NCBI GenBank assembly: GCA_039960995.1
Contig: JBDVKF010000064.1
Span: 186,001-250,000, forward strand
From: JABSSA01 sp039960995
GTDB lineage: Bacteria; Pseudomonadota; Alphaproteobacteria; Rhodobacterales; Rhodobacteraceae
DNA length: 64,000 nt
Direction of reading: 5' to 3'
Position numbers and translations under genes: made by a program. Below are positions 26,433-35,967 of this stretch, piece by piece. The notes beneath the pieces are model-generated. The model saw only the letters and a list, made by a program, of their open reading frames with translations. It did not search any database and was not told the DNA's origin. Positions within the stretch are counted from its first letter, which is position 1. The number at the start of each line of letters is the position of its first letter.

Positions 26433-27848
26433 TTAGAGGGAGATGTTACTAAGTGCGTGCTGAACAGCTGTCATGAATGGTTCAGATTGTGGAAGATCAT
26501 GCCCGAATACGCGTGTGTTTCGCAGCAGGTATTCCTCGTGCTCGCCGGAATTTATGGTGTCCGGCCTTAGGTCAGCGGCGAGAGGGTCGTTCAAGGGAAA
26601 GAGATATCCATCACCGTTTCGCGTGGTGATGAATCGAATCCAATAGGCAACGCCTTGTGCCAAACTGTCGAATGATTGACCCAGTGCGATTCTGTCTCTG
26701 ATCGGGTCAAGAATACGCTGTGGCAGCTTTTGTGAGCCATCTGTCGCAATTTGCAAAAGCAAATGGTTCAAGGTTGGATTGGCAAAGCGCGCCAAAAGAT
26801 CTGATTGATATGCGGCGAGATCAATTCCAGAGGGCACGGTTAAATTTGGGGCGACCTCATGCTGCATCATATGGCTGATGAAGGCGTGAATTTCGGGGTC
26901 CGCGATCGCTTGGGCGACGGTCGTATGCCCAGCTAGAGCGCCCCGATAGGCCAAGGCCGAATGGCTGCCATTGAGCATACGCAGTTTCATCGTTTCAAAC
27001 GGATGTACGTCGTCCGTTAAAATCGCTCCGACAGTTTCAAAGCTGGGGCGACCCGCGCAAAAATTATCCTCGATGACCCATTGCCCAAATGGTTCTGTCA
27101 CGATGGGCCATTCGTCCGTCACACCCAAGGCCATTTCGACCTGACTCTTGTCATCTGGGGTTGTTGCGGGAACGATCCGATCGACCATCGTCGCCGGAAA
27201 GGTGACGTTGTCTTCAATCCAATTGGCCAGATCGGGATCGACCAATCGTGCAAGTCCAGTCACCACCTTGCGGACGACATCGCCGTTTTGTGGAAGGTTG
27301 TCACAGCTTAGCACCGTAAAAGGGCCAGCCTTGGTTTCCATACGTCGGCGCAATGCGGCGACAAGAAAACCGGGTGCTGATCGTGGGGTGTTTGGATGGT
27401 CTAAGTCGTGTTGAATATCGGGGTTCGTGTCGTCCAGCTCGCCACGCGAGGGATCAAAGCAATAGCCCTTTTCCGTCACCGTCATCGTTACAATCCGCAC
27501 GTTCGGTTCGGCCATCTGCGCAATCAAAGCCTCTGGATTTTCCGGTGCGGTGATGACCTTTTGCAAGCTCCCGATCACGCGGCAACTTTCCCCGTCACCT
27601 GATTTCGTTGTGACCGAATAAAGCCCGTCTTGCGGGTTCAACGCCTGTGCCGTTGCCCCGGAACGCAAAGACGCACCGACAATGCCCCATTGCGGGTCTT
27701 TGGCCAAAAGATCATCGATATAAACCGCTTGATGCGCGCGTTGAAATGCGCCAACCCCAAGATGCACGATGCCGGTTGTGATCTGTGCACGGTCATAGCC
27801 GGGGGTTTGTGCCGCGACTTGAGGCAGGTTTTGTGTGTTTAGCCTCAT
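26433..27848 (-). CDS. uxuB: Fructuronate reductase (D-mannonate oxidoreductase)
   Basis: The 471-residue member of the mannitol dehydrogenase family has GIVHLGVGAFQRAHQAVYIDDLL at the NAD site (GxGxFxRAHQ), TVTEKGYCFD, and KLRMLNGSHSALAYRGALAG with the catalytic Lys/Asn/His region. In the glucuronate pathway it reduces D-fructuronate to D-mannonate. The neighbours uxaC and uxuA decide this over mannitol oxidation. The start overlaps the uxaC stop by four bases. Confidence 0.87.
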   Translation of the reverse strand: MRLNTQNLPQVAAQTPGYDRAQITTGIVHLGVGAFQRAHQAVYIDDLLAKDPQWGIVGASLRSGATAQALNPQDGLYSVTTKSGDGESCRVIGSLQKVITAPENPEALIAQMAEPNVRIVTMTVTEKGYCFDPSRGELDDTNPDIQHDLDHPNTPRSAPGFLVAALRRRMETKAGPFTVLSCDNLPQNGDVVRKVVTGLARLVDPDLANWIEDNVTFPATMVDRIVPATTPDDKSQVEMALGVTDEWPIVTEPFGQWVIEDNFCAGRPSFETVGAILTDDVHPFETMKLRMLNGSHSALAYRGALAGHTTVAQAIADPEIHAFISHMMQHEVAPNLTVPSGIDLAAYQSDLLARFANPTLNHLLLQIATDGSQKLPQRILDPIRDRIALGQSFDSLAQGVAYWIRFITTRNGDGYLFPLNDPLAADLRPDTINSGEHEEYLLRNTRVFGHDLPQSEPFMTAVQHALSNISL

Positions 27849-29230
27849 AAATTATATGCCTTCTTGGCCAGACCATACGTCAGATCGGCAGCGATCTGCG
27901 CGGCTTCGTCTTCGTCTAGTAAATGAAGCGCGACTTGCCCCGTTAAAAACGCACAATCCACGCGGCGTGCAACGTCGTGACGCGCCGCAATGGATGGCAA
28001 AGCGCGCGTATCATCATTGAAGCCGACCGTGTTATAAAACCCGGCGGTTTCCGTGACGAATTCGCGGTAACGCATCATGCCTGCTGGACTGTCAAAGAAC
28101 CACCAAGCGGGACCCAATTTCAGGCTTGGATATGCTCCGGCAAGTGGTGCGAGTTCACGGCCATAGGTGGTTTCGTCCAGCGTAAACAAAATGATCGACA
28201 GGCGCGGGTCCATACCCAAACGATCCAACAGCGGTTTAAGCGCTGTGACAAAATCGGTGGTGCGCGGGATATCAAACCCCTGATCAGTCCCAAAACGGGC
28301 CAAAACATCGGTGTTATGATTGCGGTGTGAACCGGCATGCATTTGCATCACCATGCCGTCCTCAAGGCTCATCTTGGCCATTTCGGTCAGCATTTGCGCG
28401 CGAAACATCTCACTTTCCGCTGTGGTCCCGGTTCCATGGCGAACGGTATCGAACAATGCTGCGGCTGCGTCGTCAGTCAGATCCAATGTCTGTGCAGTGG
28501 GGTGACCGTGATCGGTTGATGTCGCGCCCAAATCACGAAAATAGGCCCGCCGATTGCGGTGTGCGGCCAGATATCCGGTCCACGTTGTGGTGTCTTCCCC
28601 GGTGCAGGCGGCGAATGCCTTAAGGTTGGCGACGAAATCCTGCCCATCCGGGTCAATCACTGCGTCGGGCCGATAAGATGTGATGACCCGCACGCCCCAA
28701 CCGCTTTGTGCAATAGCGCGATGATGGTCTAGCGGATCACAGGGGCCTTCGGTGGTTGTGATGACTTCGATATTGAACCTTTCGGCGATAGCGCGGGGAC
28801 GAAAGGCATCTTGGGACAGGCAATCGCTGATACGTTCATAATACATATCCGCCGTGTCTTTGGACAAGCGTTCCGTCAATCCAAACAGGTCGCTGAATGT
28901 ATGATCAAGCCACAGACGCGTCGGCGTGCCTTGGAACAGGTGATAGTTTTCTGCAAACACCTGCCAAATGGCCCGGTTTTCAGGTTTGCCATCTGCATCC
29001 ACCATGTCCAGCACTTGAAAGCCCTGCGACACCAGCATGCGGCGGACGTAATGATCCGGTAAAATCAACAACTCGGTCGGATTTTCAAACGCTGCATTGG
29101 TCGCAAACCAAGCAGGGTCTGTATGCCCATGTGGGCAGATCAATGGCAGGTCACGCACGCCTTCATAAAGCCGCCGCGCAATTGCGCGTTCGGTAGGATC
29201 AGACGGGAAAAGACGGTCGGGATTTAACAT
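27845..29230 (-). CDS. uxaC: Uronate isomerase
   Basis: A 461-residue UxaC with LICPHGHTDPAWFA (metal-binding His-x-His), ATTEGPCDPLDHH-like TTTEGPCDPLDHHRAI, MQMHAGSHRNHNTD and the terminal NPxxLxxxxGL-like end. It converts D-glucuronate to D-fructuronate and D-galacturonate to D-tagaturonate. It is the middle gene of the uxuA-uxaC-uxuB operon. Confidence 0.93.
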   Translation of the reverse strand: MLNPDRLFPSDPTERAIARRLYEGVRDLPLICPHGHTDPAWFATNAAFENPTELLILPDHYVRRMLVSQGFQVLDMVDADGKPENRAIWQVFAENYHLFQGTPTRLWLDHTFSDLFGLTERLSKDTADMYYERISDCLSQDAFRPRAIAERFNIEVITTTEGPCDPLDHHRAIAQSGWGVRVITSYRPDAVIDPDGQDFVANLKAFAACTGEDTTTWTGYLAAHRNRRAYFRDLGATSTDHGHPTAQTLDLTDDAAAALFDTVRHGTGTTAESEMFRAQMLTEMAKMSLEDGMVMQMHAGSHRNHNTDVLARFGTDQGFDIPRTTDFVTALKPLLDRLGMDPRLSIILFTLDETTYGRELAPLAGAYPSLKLGPAWWFFDSPAGMMRYREFVTETAGFYNTVGFNDDTRALPSIAARHDVARRVDCAFLTGQVALHLLDEDEAAQIAADLTYGLAKKAYNL

Positions 29231-29279
29231 GAATCCTCCTGCTAATTGGCCCCGATGCTTCCATTAGGGCCGTCACGAT

Positions 29280-30476
29280 CTATGCTACGGCGTTTGCCGG
29301 AATATGCCCAAGAGCACGCAGTGCGCCACGCAATTCGGCCAAACCCTTCATGCGTCCACACAAGGGGTAGCCCGGAGCGGTATTTTGCCCAAGATCGGTC
29401 AGAATGTCTTGACCATGATCAGGCCGCATCGGCAGGTTTTGTGGGTCAGGGTGCGTTGCCAATATGGCTTTCAAAAGTCCGATCATGTCCGTTGATCCGT
29501 CCAGATGCGCGTCTTCAAAGAAACTTGTCGGAGCCTGATCCGTTGCACGGCGGACATTGCGCAAGTGGACAAAGTGAATCCGTTGCGCAAACCGCGATAC
29601 AATCGCTTCCAGATCATTGTCGGCCCGCGCACCCAAAGATCCGCTGCAAAACGTCAAACCATTGGCGGTACTGTCCACAGCTTCTGTCAGCCAAACCAGA
29701 TCATCCATCGTTGACACGATCCGAGGCAAGCCCAGAACCGGCCAAGGTGGATCATCCGGGTGGCACGCCATTTTAAGACCCAGACGTTCCGCTGTGGGGA
29801 TAACGGCTTGTAGAAAGTGCTTTAGATTGCTGCGCAGCCGGTCTTTATCGATCCCATCATAGGTCGCCAATTCGGCGCGCAAATCGTCCATGGACAGGCT
29901 TGTCGCCGCGCCGGGCAGACCTGCGCTGACTGTTCTGGCAAGTTTCGCTTTGCGGTCCTTGGACATCTGCACATGTCGCTCTTTGGCCTGTTCGATGATG
30001 TCGCTGTCATAGCGTTGATCCGCCCCTTCGCGTTTTAACAAATGCACATCGAAGACTGCGAAATCGACAAGATCAAAATGCATGCACGTCCCGCCATTGG
30101 GCAAGCCCATGGCGATGTCAGTGCGGGTCCAATCCAAGACGGGCATAAAGTTATAGCAGATCGTTTGTATTCCAGCCGCGGCAAGAGCTTCCATCGATTG
30201 GATATAGTTCGCGATATGACCGGCGTAATCACCGGTTTGGGTTTTGATCGCTTCGGAAACGGGCAAGCTTTCGACGACGTCCCATGCAAGTCCAGACGGC
30301 GTGCCATCGGACATATGCGCGATGTCGCGTTGACGACGCGCGATCGCTTCGGGTGTCCAAACGATACCCGGTTGCAGATCATAAAGCCCGGTCACAACGC
30401 CTTGCACACCAGATTGCAGCATGTGGTCAACTGTTACGCCATCCGATGGTCCAAACCAACGCCATGTTTCTTTCAT
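29280..30476 (-). CDS. uxuA: Mannonate dehydratase
   Basis: The 398-residue protein starts MKETWRWFGPSDGVTVDHML and includes VVTGLYDLQPG, YNFMPVLDWTRTD, MACHPDDPPW and HFVHLRNVRR, all typical of the UxuA family (E. coli protein is similar in length). It removes water from D-mannonate to give 2-keto-3-deoxygluconate. The start at 30476 matches the family N-terminus. Downstream kinase and aldolase genes for ketodeoxygluconate are not in the window, so they must be elsewhere. Confidence 0.93.
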   Translation of the reverse strand: MKETWRWFGPSDGVTVDHMLQSGVQGVVTGLYDLQPGIVWTPEAIARRQRDIAHMSDGTPSGLAWDVVESLPVSEAIKTQTGDYAGHIANYIQSMEALAAAGIQTICYNFMPVLDWTRTDIAMGLPNGGTCMHFDLVDFAVFDVHLLKREGADQRYDSDIIEQAKERHVQMSKDRKAKLARTVSAGLPGAATSLSMDDLRAELATYDGIDKDRLRSNLKHFLQAVIPTAERLGLKMACHPDDPPWPVLGLPRIVSTMDDLVWLTEAVDSTANGLTFCSGSLGARADNDLEAIVSRFAQRIHFVHLRNVRRATDQAPTSFFEDAHLDGSTDMIGLLKAILATHPDPQNLPMRPDHGQDILTDLGQNTAPGYPLCGRMKGLAELRGALRALGHIPANAVA

Positions 30477-30649
30477 GCTAACGCCTCTGCTGCCTGTGTT
30501 GATCGGCGTAGTTTGCCAGTAAGTTTCAGACAAGAAAAGCTTATCTTCTTGCGCGATAACAACCGCGTTAGTTCATCAGCCGTTCAACACAGCAAGACGA
30601 GCTTGATCGCGAAGAGAATGGCCATTTGGATCGATTAATTTTGGAGTGG

Positions 30650-30690
30650 CGGCAAAAGAAAAAGGCTCCGGATAAACACCGGAGCCCTTT
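30650..30690 (-). terminator. Intrinsic terminator of the BCCT gene
   Basis: On the minus strand GGCTCCGG (30686-30679) pairs with CCGGAGCC (30671-30664), followed by TTTTTCTTTT. It lies 20 bases past the BCCT stop and is the clearest intrinsic terminator in the window. Confidence 0.85.
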
Positions 30691-30707
30691 CATTGTTTCG
30701 TCAAAGA

Positions 30708-32387
30708 TCACTCCGCTGGCATGACGGAGGTCTCTGGATCAATTGTGGTTGCGACACCGGCGGCTTCGCGACGACCATCGTTCCAGATTGCTTTGATCAG
30801 AGCGATGCACATCATCGCCATCACAATCGAGAAGGGCAAAGCGCCAATCACCATCGCGGTTTGAATGGCTCCGGTCCCGCCAGAAATCAGCAATCCGCCA
30901 ACCACGAACGCAAGCGCTGCACCCCAGAACAGGATATGCGGGCGCGCTTTGGGACCTTCATCACCTGCCGCGTTGATCGTATTGACGATCAGCACAGCGG
31001 AGTCAGCTGATGTGACAAGGAACGTCAACAACAAGACCACAATAAGAAGAGCCATACCCCAAGCCAATGCTTGCGCGATTGGAGCCAACATGAATTCTGT
31101 CATTGCGAAAATCTTGTCGCCGTTTGCAGCATCTAAGATAACGCCATTGGCGTTGCCGTTCAGTTCAAGGTCAATCGCTGTGCCACCGGCCCAAGCAAAC
31201 CAGACGAAACACATCAACGATGGCACAATCATTGCGCCAAGGACGAATTCACGGATGGTGCGTCCGCGCGAAATCCGAGCCAAGAACAATCCAACAAAAG
31301 GTGCGAATGCGATCCACCATGCCCAGTAAAACACGGGCCACCAACCTTGCCATTGTGCCAACAAAAACGCTTCGGAACCTTCGACACCGTCGGATGCGTA
31401 AACATTGAAGCTAAGCCATGGCAACGCGATCAGGTAATCCCAGATACCAACGAAGAAGGCCGCTGCGCCAAAGAATGTCGCACCAAAGATGATGAAAAAG
31501 CCTAGCAGAATGATCGACAAAGTCATGTTGATGTTGGACAGCCATTTGATGCCTTTTCCGACGCCGGACAAAGCCGATAGCGTCGACGCGCCCATAATGA
31601 CCAGCAGGGCAATAACGATCCCAAAGGTTGTTGCCGATCCGTCTTCGGTTGCAAGACCACCAATGCCAATACGGGTGAGTCCGGCGACAAACTGTTCAAC
31701 CCCAAACCCAAGCGTTTGGGCGACACCCAGAATAGTCGCAACAACAGCTACGATGTCGATGACATGCCCAAGATTGCCGGACAAAGCTCTGCCGAAAATA
31801 GGTGTCAGCGACGATCGGATCGTCAACGGTAACCCGCGGCGATAACTAAAGAACGCCAATGCGAGCCCCGCTATCGCGTAACAGGACCATGCGCCCAATC
31901 CCCAATGCAGGTAGGACCATACATATGCCGTACGCACATTACCGGTCTCAAGTGCGGTTGTGACGCCTTGGATGACTGAAGGATTGTTTTTGAAATGAGC
32001 AACCGGTTCTGCGACCGCCCAAGTCAGCATGCCGACACCGATCCCGGCACCAAACATCATTGAAAACCATGAGAAATTGGAAAACTCGGGTGTCTCGCCA
32101 TCTCTACCCAGATTTAACCGTCCGGCAGTAGGCCAAATGGCCAGGCCGAGGCAAACGATGATAAATGCGGAAACTACCCAAATATACCAAGCGGCAAACT
32201 GAGCTAGGATAACAGTATTCCAATTTCCAAGAACGGTGCCAGCCTGTGTCGGCCATACGATACACCAAACGACAAGCAAGCTAATGATTATCTTACTAAC
32301 AACTGTAACGTTCAGGCTGAACCCGCGATAAAAACCGCTATCAGCAGTTTTTATCGGTAAATCCGATAAGGGCGGTTTCATTGACAT
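30708..32387 (-). CDS. BCCT-family betaine/choline-type transporter
   Basis: The 559-residue protein has about twelve membrane segments and the family signatures GMLTWAVAEPVAHF and HWGLGAWSCYAIAGLALAFF, the second containing the substrate-box tryptophans. BCCT carriers import glycine betaine, choline, carnitine or dimethylsulfoniopropionate with sodium or protons. The substrate cannot be fixed here. Start ATG 32387 follows GGAGGAG. It stands alone with its own terminator. Confidence 0.92.
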   Translation of the reverse strand: MSMKPPLSDLPIKTADSGFYRGFSLNVTVVSKIIISLLVVWCIVWPTQAGTVLGNWNTVILAQFAAWYIWVVSAFIIVCLGLAIWPTAGRLNLGRDGETPEFSNFSWFSMMFGAGIGVGMLTWAVAEPVAHFKNNPSVIQGVTTALETGNVRTAYVWSYLHWGLGAWSCYAIAGLALAFFSYRRGLPLTIRSSLTPIFGRALSGNLGHVIDIVAVVATILGVAQTLGFGVEQFVAGLTRIGIGGLATEDGSATTFGIVIALLVIMGASTLSALSGVGKGIKWLSNINMTLSIILLGFFIIFGATFFGAAAFFVGIWDYLIALPWLSFNVYASDGVEGSEAFLLAQWQGWWPVFYWAWWIAFAPFVGLFLARISRGRTIREFVLGAMIVPSLMCFVWFAWAGGTAIDLELNGNANGVILDAANGDKIFAMTEFMLAPIAQALAWGMALLIVVLLLTFLVTSADSAVLIVNTINAAGDEGPKARPHILFWGAALAFVVGGLLISGGTGAIQTAMVIGALPFSIVMAMMCIALIKAIWNDGRREAAGVATTIDPETSVMPAE

Positions 32388-32672
32388 CAGTGTCTCCTCC
32401 TTGTTGCCGCGCAGTTCTGCGCGATCATTATTGCGACAATCATAGGAGTTTTAGCGTGTTTAAGATACAAAAACGTCTTTGAGCCCCGATTCAACCGCTC
32501 CAAACTAGGATCGATTGCGCATTAAATTGCTAGTATCGGCCACATTGACGTACACTTGCGTAGGGGCTTTTTCAGATCATTAAATACGGCCAGCTCGCAG
32601 TTTGATCGATGGATTGAGTGGGGCGAATATCAAAGGGAAATATCGTTTGAAATTAAGCTAAAACACCTAAAA
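32388..32672. other. Gap holding the BCCT promoter
   Basis: This 285-base stretch separates the BCCT gene from the end of the fucose-type transporter ATPase. I see no gene. It contains an AT-rich part near 32440-32480 upstream of the BCCT ribosome site, and no clear terminator for the ATPase. Confidence 0.4.
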
Positions 32673-33767
32673 TCAATCTGAATAGCGTAGCCGTTGGCCT
32701 GTGGAGCTGTCGAAAAAGCATGCAGATGTTGCATCAAAGTCAATCCCAGCATCGCTGTCTGGCATCGCGTCGAAATCTTTCGGCATCTTAACGACGATAG
32801 AATTTTCGCTGGTCCGAAACGTGACCAGCGATTGGTCGCCGGTCATTTCCACCGTAAATATTTGTGCGTTCAAATGCCCCGCATCCGTTGTGACAACTGT
32901 GCAGTCCTCGGGGCGGAAACCCATTGTCACACCAGTCTGATCACCAATCCCATTTGAAGACATAGACACGCCGGGCCCTGTGAACATGCCGTTTTCTATT
33001 GCGCCGTTAACGAAGTTCATTGGCGGCGACCCCATGAATCCTGCGACGAACAGATTTGCGGGATCAGAATACACTTCTTTTGGGGTTCCAAGCTGCTGGA
33101 GCTCGCCGTCCTTCATGATGGCGACGCGATGTGCCAATGTCATTGCTTCGATTTGGTCATGGGTGACATAGACCGTCGTAATCCCAAGCGTGTTTTGCAT
33201 GTGCTTTAGTTCGGCGCGCATATTGCCACGCAATTTGGCGTCCAGATTGGACAGGGGTTCATCCATCAAAAAGACAGAAGGGCGGCGCACGATTGCGCGC
33301 GCAAGGGCAACCCGTTGACGTTGACCGCCCGACAATTGACCGGGAAGCCTGTCCAACAATTCTTCCAGCTCAACTTGTTCGGCGGCGGCACGGATGGTTG
33401 CGTCCATTTCAGGCTTTGGCATCTTGGCGACTTTGAGTGGAAAGCCGATATTTTCGCCGACGGTTTTGTGCGGGTAAAGCGCATAGGATTGAAACACCAT
33501 TGCGATGTCGCGGTACTTTGGTAGGATATGGGTCGCGTCCTGATCACCAATGGTTAGGGTTCCGGCGCTGATGCTTTCAAGACCTGCAATCATCCGCAAA
33601 GCTGTAGATTTCCCGCAACCGGACGGGCCTAGCAGCACCAAGAACTCGCCGGGCGCGACGTCTAATGTCAAATCCTTTAACGCGTGAAACCCGCCATAGA
33701 ATTTGTTCATTGCCTGAATGGAGATGCCTTTTGCGGAGGCTTTCATATCTACAGCAGGAGCGTTCAT
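32673..33767 (-). CDS. ABC transporter ATP-binding protein (fucose-type cluster)
   Basis: The 364-residue UgpC/MalK-type ATPase has Walker A GPSGCGKST, signature LSGGQRQRVALARA, Walker B VFLMDEPLSNLD, and a C-terminal sugar-transporter regulatory domain (TMGFRPEDCTVV). It begins five bases after the second permease stop. It is the last gene of the transporter set that diverges from the L-fucose catabolic genes. Confidence 0.92.
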   Translation of the reverse strand: MNAPAVDMKASAKGISIQAMNKFYGGFHALKDLTLDVAPGEFLVLLGPSGCGKSTALRMIAGLESISAGTLTIGDQDATHILPKYRDIAMVFQSYALYPHKTVGENIGFPLKVAKMPKPEMDATIRAAAEQVELEELLDRLPGQLSGGQRQRVALARAIVRRPSVFLMDEPLSNLDAKLRGNMRAELKHMQNTLGITTVYVTHDQIEAMTLAHRVAIMKDGELQQLGTPKEVYSDPANLFVAGFMGSPPMNFVNGAIENGMFTGPGVSMSSNGIGDQTGVTMGFRPEDCTVVTTDAGHLNAQIFTVEMTGDQSLVTFRTSENSIVVKMPKDFDAMPDSDAGIDFDATSACFFDSSTGQRLRYSD

Positions 33768-33772
33768 TTTCG

Positions 33773-34807
33773 TTACCCTTTAACAGCGCCCACAAGTAGG
33801 CCCTTTGAGATGTATTTTTGCAGTATGACGGCAAGTGCGACGACGGGGATGATCATGATGATGATTGCGACCGACATGGTCCACCATAAGATGCCGCGTT
33901 CGCCCGCATTCATGGCTGCGACAAGAATGGGCAGCGTTTGCGCCTTGGTCGTCGAAAGAAACAGTGCGAACAGATATTCGTTCCAAGAAAAGATCATCAC
34001 CAGCAACGTGGTCGCGGCAAGCCCAGTGCGCGACAGTGGCAGCACAATCTCGCGGAATGTCATGATCATCGTGGCGCCATCCAGCTGTGCACTTTCTTCA
34101 AGGTCGCGCGGGATGGAGTTAAAGAAATCATACATCAGCCAAACCACGATAGGCAGGTTCACAACGGCATAGGTCAGAATGATCGCCAGATGTGTGTCGA
34201 GCATGCGCACGGATTGAAACATCATATAGATCGGAACGACAACGACGATGGGTGCAAGAATACGCTGAGAGATGATCCAAAACAGGATGTCACCGTTCTT
34301 GAGCCGAACAGTGTACAGCCGGCCCACAGCACGGGCGAGCAAGAAGAACAGGGCCACCACAACTGCAAGCGTAAGCCACAGGTTCGCGCCGTAAACGCCG
34401 ATGGCAACACAGGCCCCGACCAACAAAGCCACAAAATACAGGATCGTAATCAGATTGGGCGCAAATTCGATCCGGCTGAGCGAATAGGCGGCCATCGATC
34501 CGACCAGCACTGATAAGCCTGTGGCGATCAGTGAGATGATGATCGAGTTTGCGTAAGCACGGATCGTATCAGCAAAGTCATCGACGAACAGGTCCTGCCA
34601 TGCATGAAGGCTTGGTTGAAAATCCACCCATGGAATAAAGAACGGTCCTTCGTTCACGGCGGCGGGCGTTTTCACCGATGTGATCAAAAGCCAATAGATC
34701 GGAAAGATAACGAAAAGCGCCCAGCTGAGCAAAATCGTGTACAGCACGACCTTTGTGGCTGGAGCCATTTCACCGATTTTGCGCGGTTGAAAGAGGCTGG
34801 GTTTCAT
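33773..34807 (-). CDS. ABC transporter permease 2 (fucose-type cluster)
   Basis: The 344-residue MalG-type permease carries EESAQLDGATMIMTFREIVLPLSRTG as coupling loop. Between the first and later membrane helices it has an extra pair of hydrophobic segments (LYFVALLVGACVAIGVY and LAVVVALFFLLARAVG), making it longer than usual. ATG 34807 overlaps the first permease stop by four bases; a longer in-frame reading upstream only overlaps that gene. Confidence 0.9.
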   Translation of the reverse strand: MKPSLFQPRKIGEMAPATKVVLYTILLSWALFVIFPIYWLLITSVKTPAAVNEGPFFIPWVDFQPSLHAWQDLFVDDFADTIRAYANSIIISLIATGLSVLVGSMAAYSLSRIEFAPNLITILYFVALLVGACVAIGVYGANLWLTLAVVVALFFLLARAVGRLYTVRLKNGDILFWIISQRILAPIVVVVPIYMMFQSVRMLDTHLAIILTYAVVNLPIVVWLMYDFFNSIPRDLEESAQLDGATMIMTFREIVLPLSRTGLAATTLLVMIFSWNEYLFALFLSTTKAQTLPILVAAMNAGERGILWWTMSVAIIIMIIPVVALAVILQKYISKGLLVGAVKG

Positions 34808-35892
34808 GGCTTTGCCCTTACCCGTGCAAGCACGACAAGATTGAAGAACGACACACAGATCACGACGGTGATGAACAGAAGGATGTAGGCGATGGCAGAA
34901 GCGGAGCCGAGATCCAAAGATCGCCATGCGTAATAGGATTGCAGCGAAACGGATTCTGTCGCGATGCCGGGTCCGCCAGAGGTCATGATGTTCGGCAAAT
35001 CGACGATTTTGAACGCCTCGATCACCCGAATAAGCATGACCGTTGCGGCGATGGGTAAGACTTGTGGCCAGATGATCTCGCGAAAGGTCATCCATTTACC
35101 CGCGCCATCAATGTCAGCGGCTTCGTTCAGATCTTTTGGCACGCTTTCAAAGGCAGCGAGCATCATGATGAAGACGAAGGGAATCCATTGCCAACTGTCA
35201 GCAATGACAATGAAAATACGTGCGGCCCATGGGTCAGTGGCCCATGACCAATTGCCCAGACCAACCCATTGCCAGACGCCGGAAAAAGGCCCCTTGGTTG
35301 TGTCGGCCAACATACGGAAAATATAGCCCACGCCAATCGGAGTGATCATCATCGGTACAAAGAAGATAACGCGGAAGGTGCGGCTGCCTGCGATATGTTG
35401 CGAACAGGCAAAGGCCAGTGCTGTGCCGATCACAAATTGTATGCCGCAACCGATGACAACATAAAACAGTGTCGTTCCAACCGTCCCGAATGCGCGGCCA
35501 TTTAAAAGCGTCCCAGCAAAAAGCCAAACCAGACACACGGCCATGGAAAAGGTGATTAAGCGACCGACAAATCCGAACATCGTGAAATGGGTTCTGCAAT
35601 AGCGATACATCCACCAAATCAGCGCGACGGTTGCGGCGATCCCGACGATCCACGCGATGATCGACAACGGGCCAAATGTGCCGAGCAGATGGAATTGTTC
35701 AGAGCCAAAGAACTGCTTGTCGAAATTTCTCCAACCGGCGAAACGCATCCGAAAGCCGCCACCGGTAAACCGAATGCGAGAGAAGGCGAGAATAAGCGAC
35801 GCGACCAGAGGAAAGATTGAGAAAACAAGAATCAAAACAACGGCCGGAGCAAGAAATAACCTGCCCATATGTTTGTCGAGCCACTGGTCCAT
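34804..35892 (-). CDS. ABC transporter permease 1 (fucose-type cluster)
   Basis: This 362-residue MalF-type permease has NEAADIDGAGKWMTFREIIWPQVLP as the coupling loop and an extended region between helices 1 and 2 (IAWIVGIAATVALIWWMYRYC), matching the long second permease. It sits between the binding-protein gene and permease 2. Confidence 0.9.
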   Translation of the reverse strand: MDQWLDKHMGRLFLAPAVVLILVFSIFPLVASLILAFSRIRFTGGGFRMRFAGWRNFDKQFFGSEQFHLLGTFGPLSIIAWIVGIAATVALIWWMYRYCRTHFTMFGFVGRLITFSMAVCLVWLFAGTLLNGRAFGTVGTTLFYVVIGCGIQFVIGTALAFACSQHIAGSRTFRVIFFVPMMITPIGVGYIFRMLADTTKGPFSGVWQWVGLGNWSWATDPWAARIFIVIADSWQWIPFVFIMMLAAFESVPKDLNEAADIDGAGKWMTFREIIWPQVLPIAATVMLIRVIEAFKIVDLPNIMTSGGPGIATESVSLQSYYAWRSLDLGSASAIAYILLFITVVICVSFFNLVVLARVRAKP

Positions 35893-35967
35893 GAAAGGTA
35901 TCCGTCGTTTGATGGTAGGGATTTGGGTAAGCAGGCGACCTAGGCCGCCTGCTTGAATGAGTGGTGG

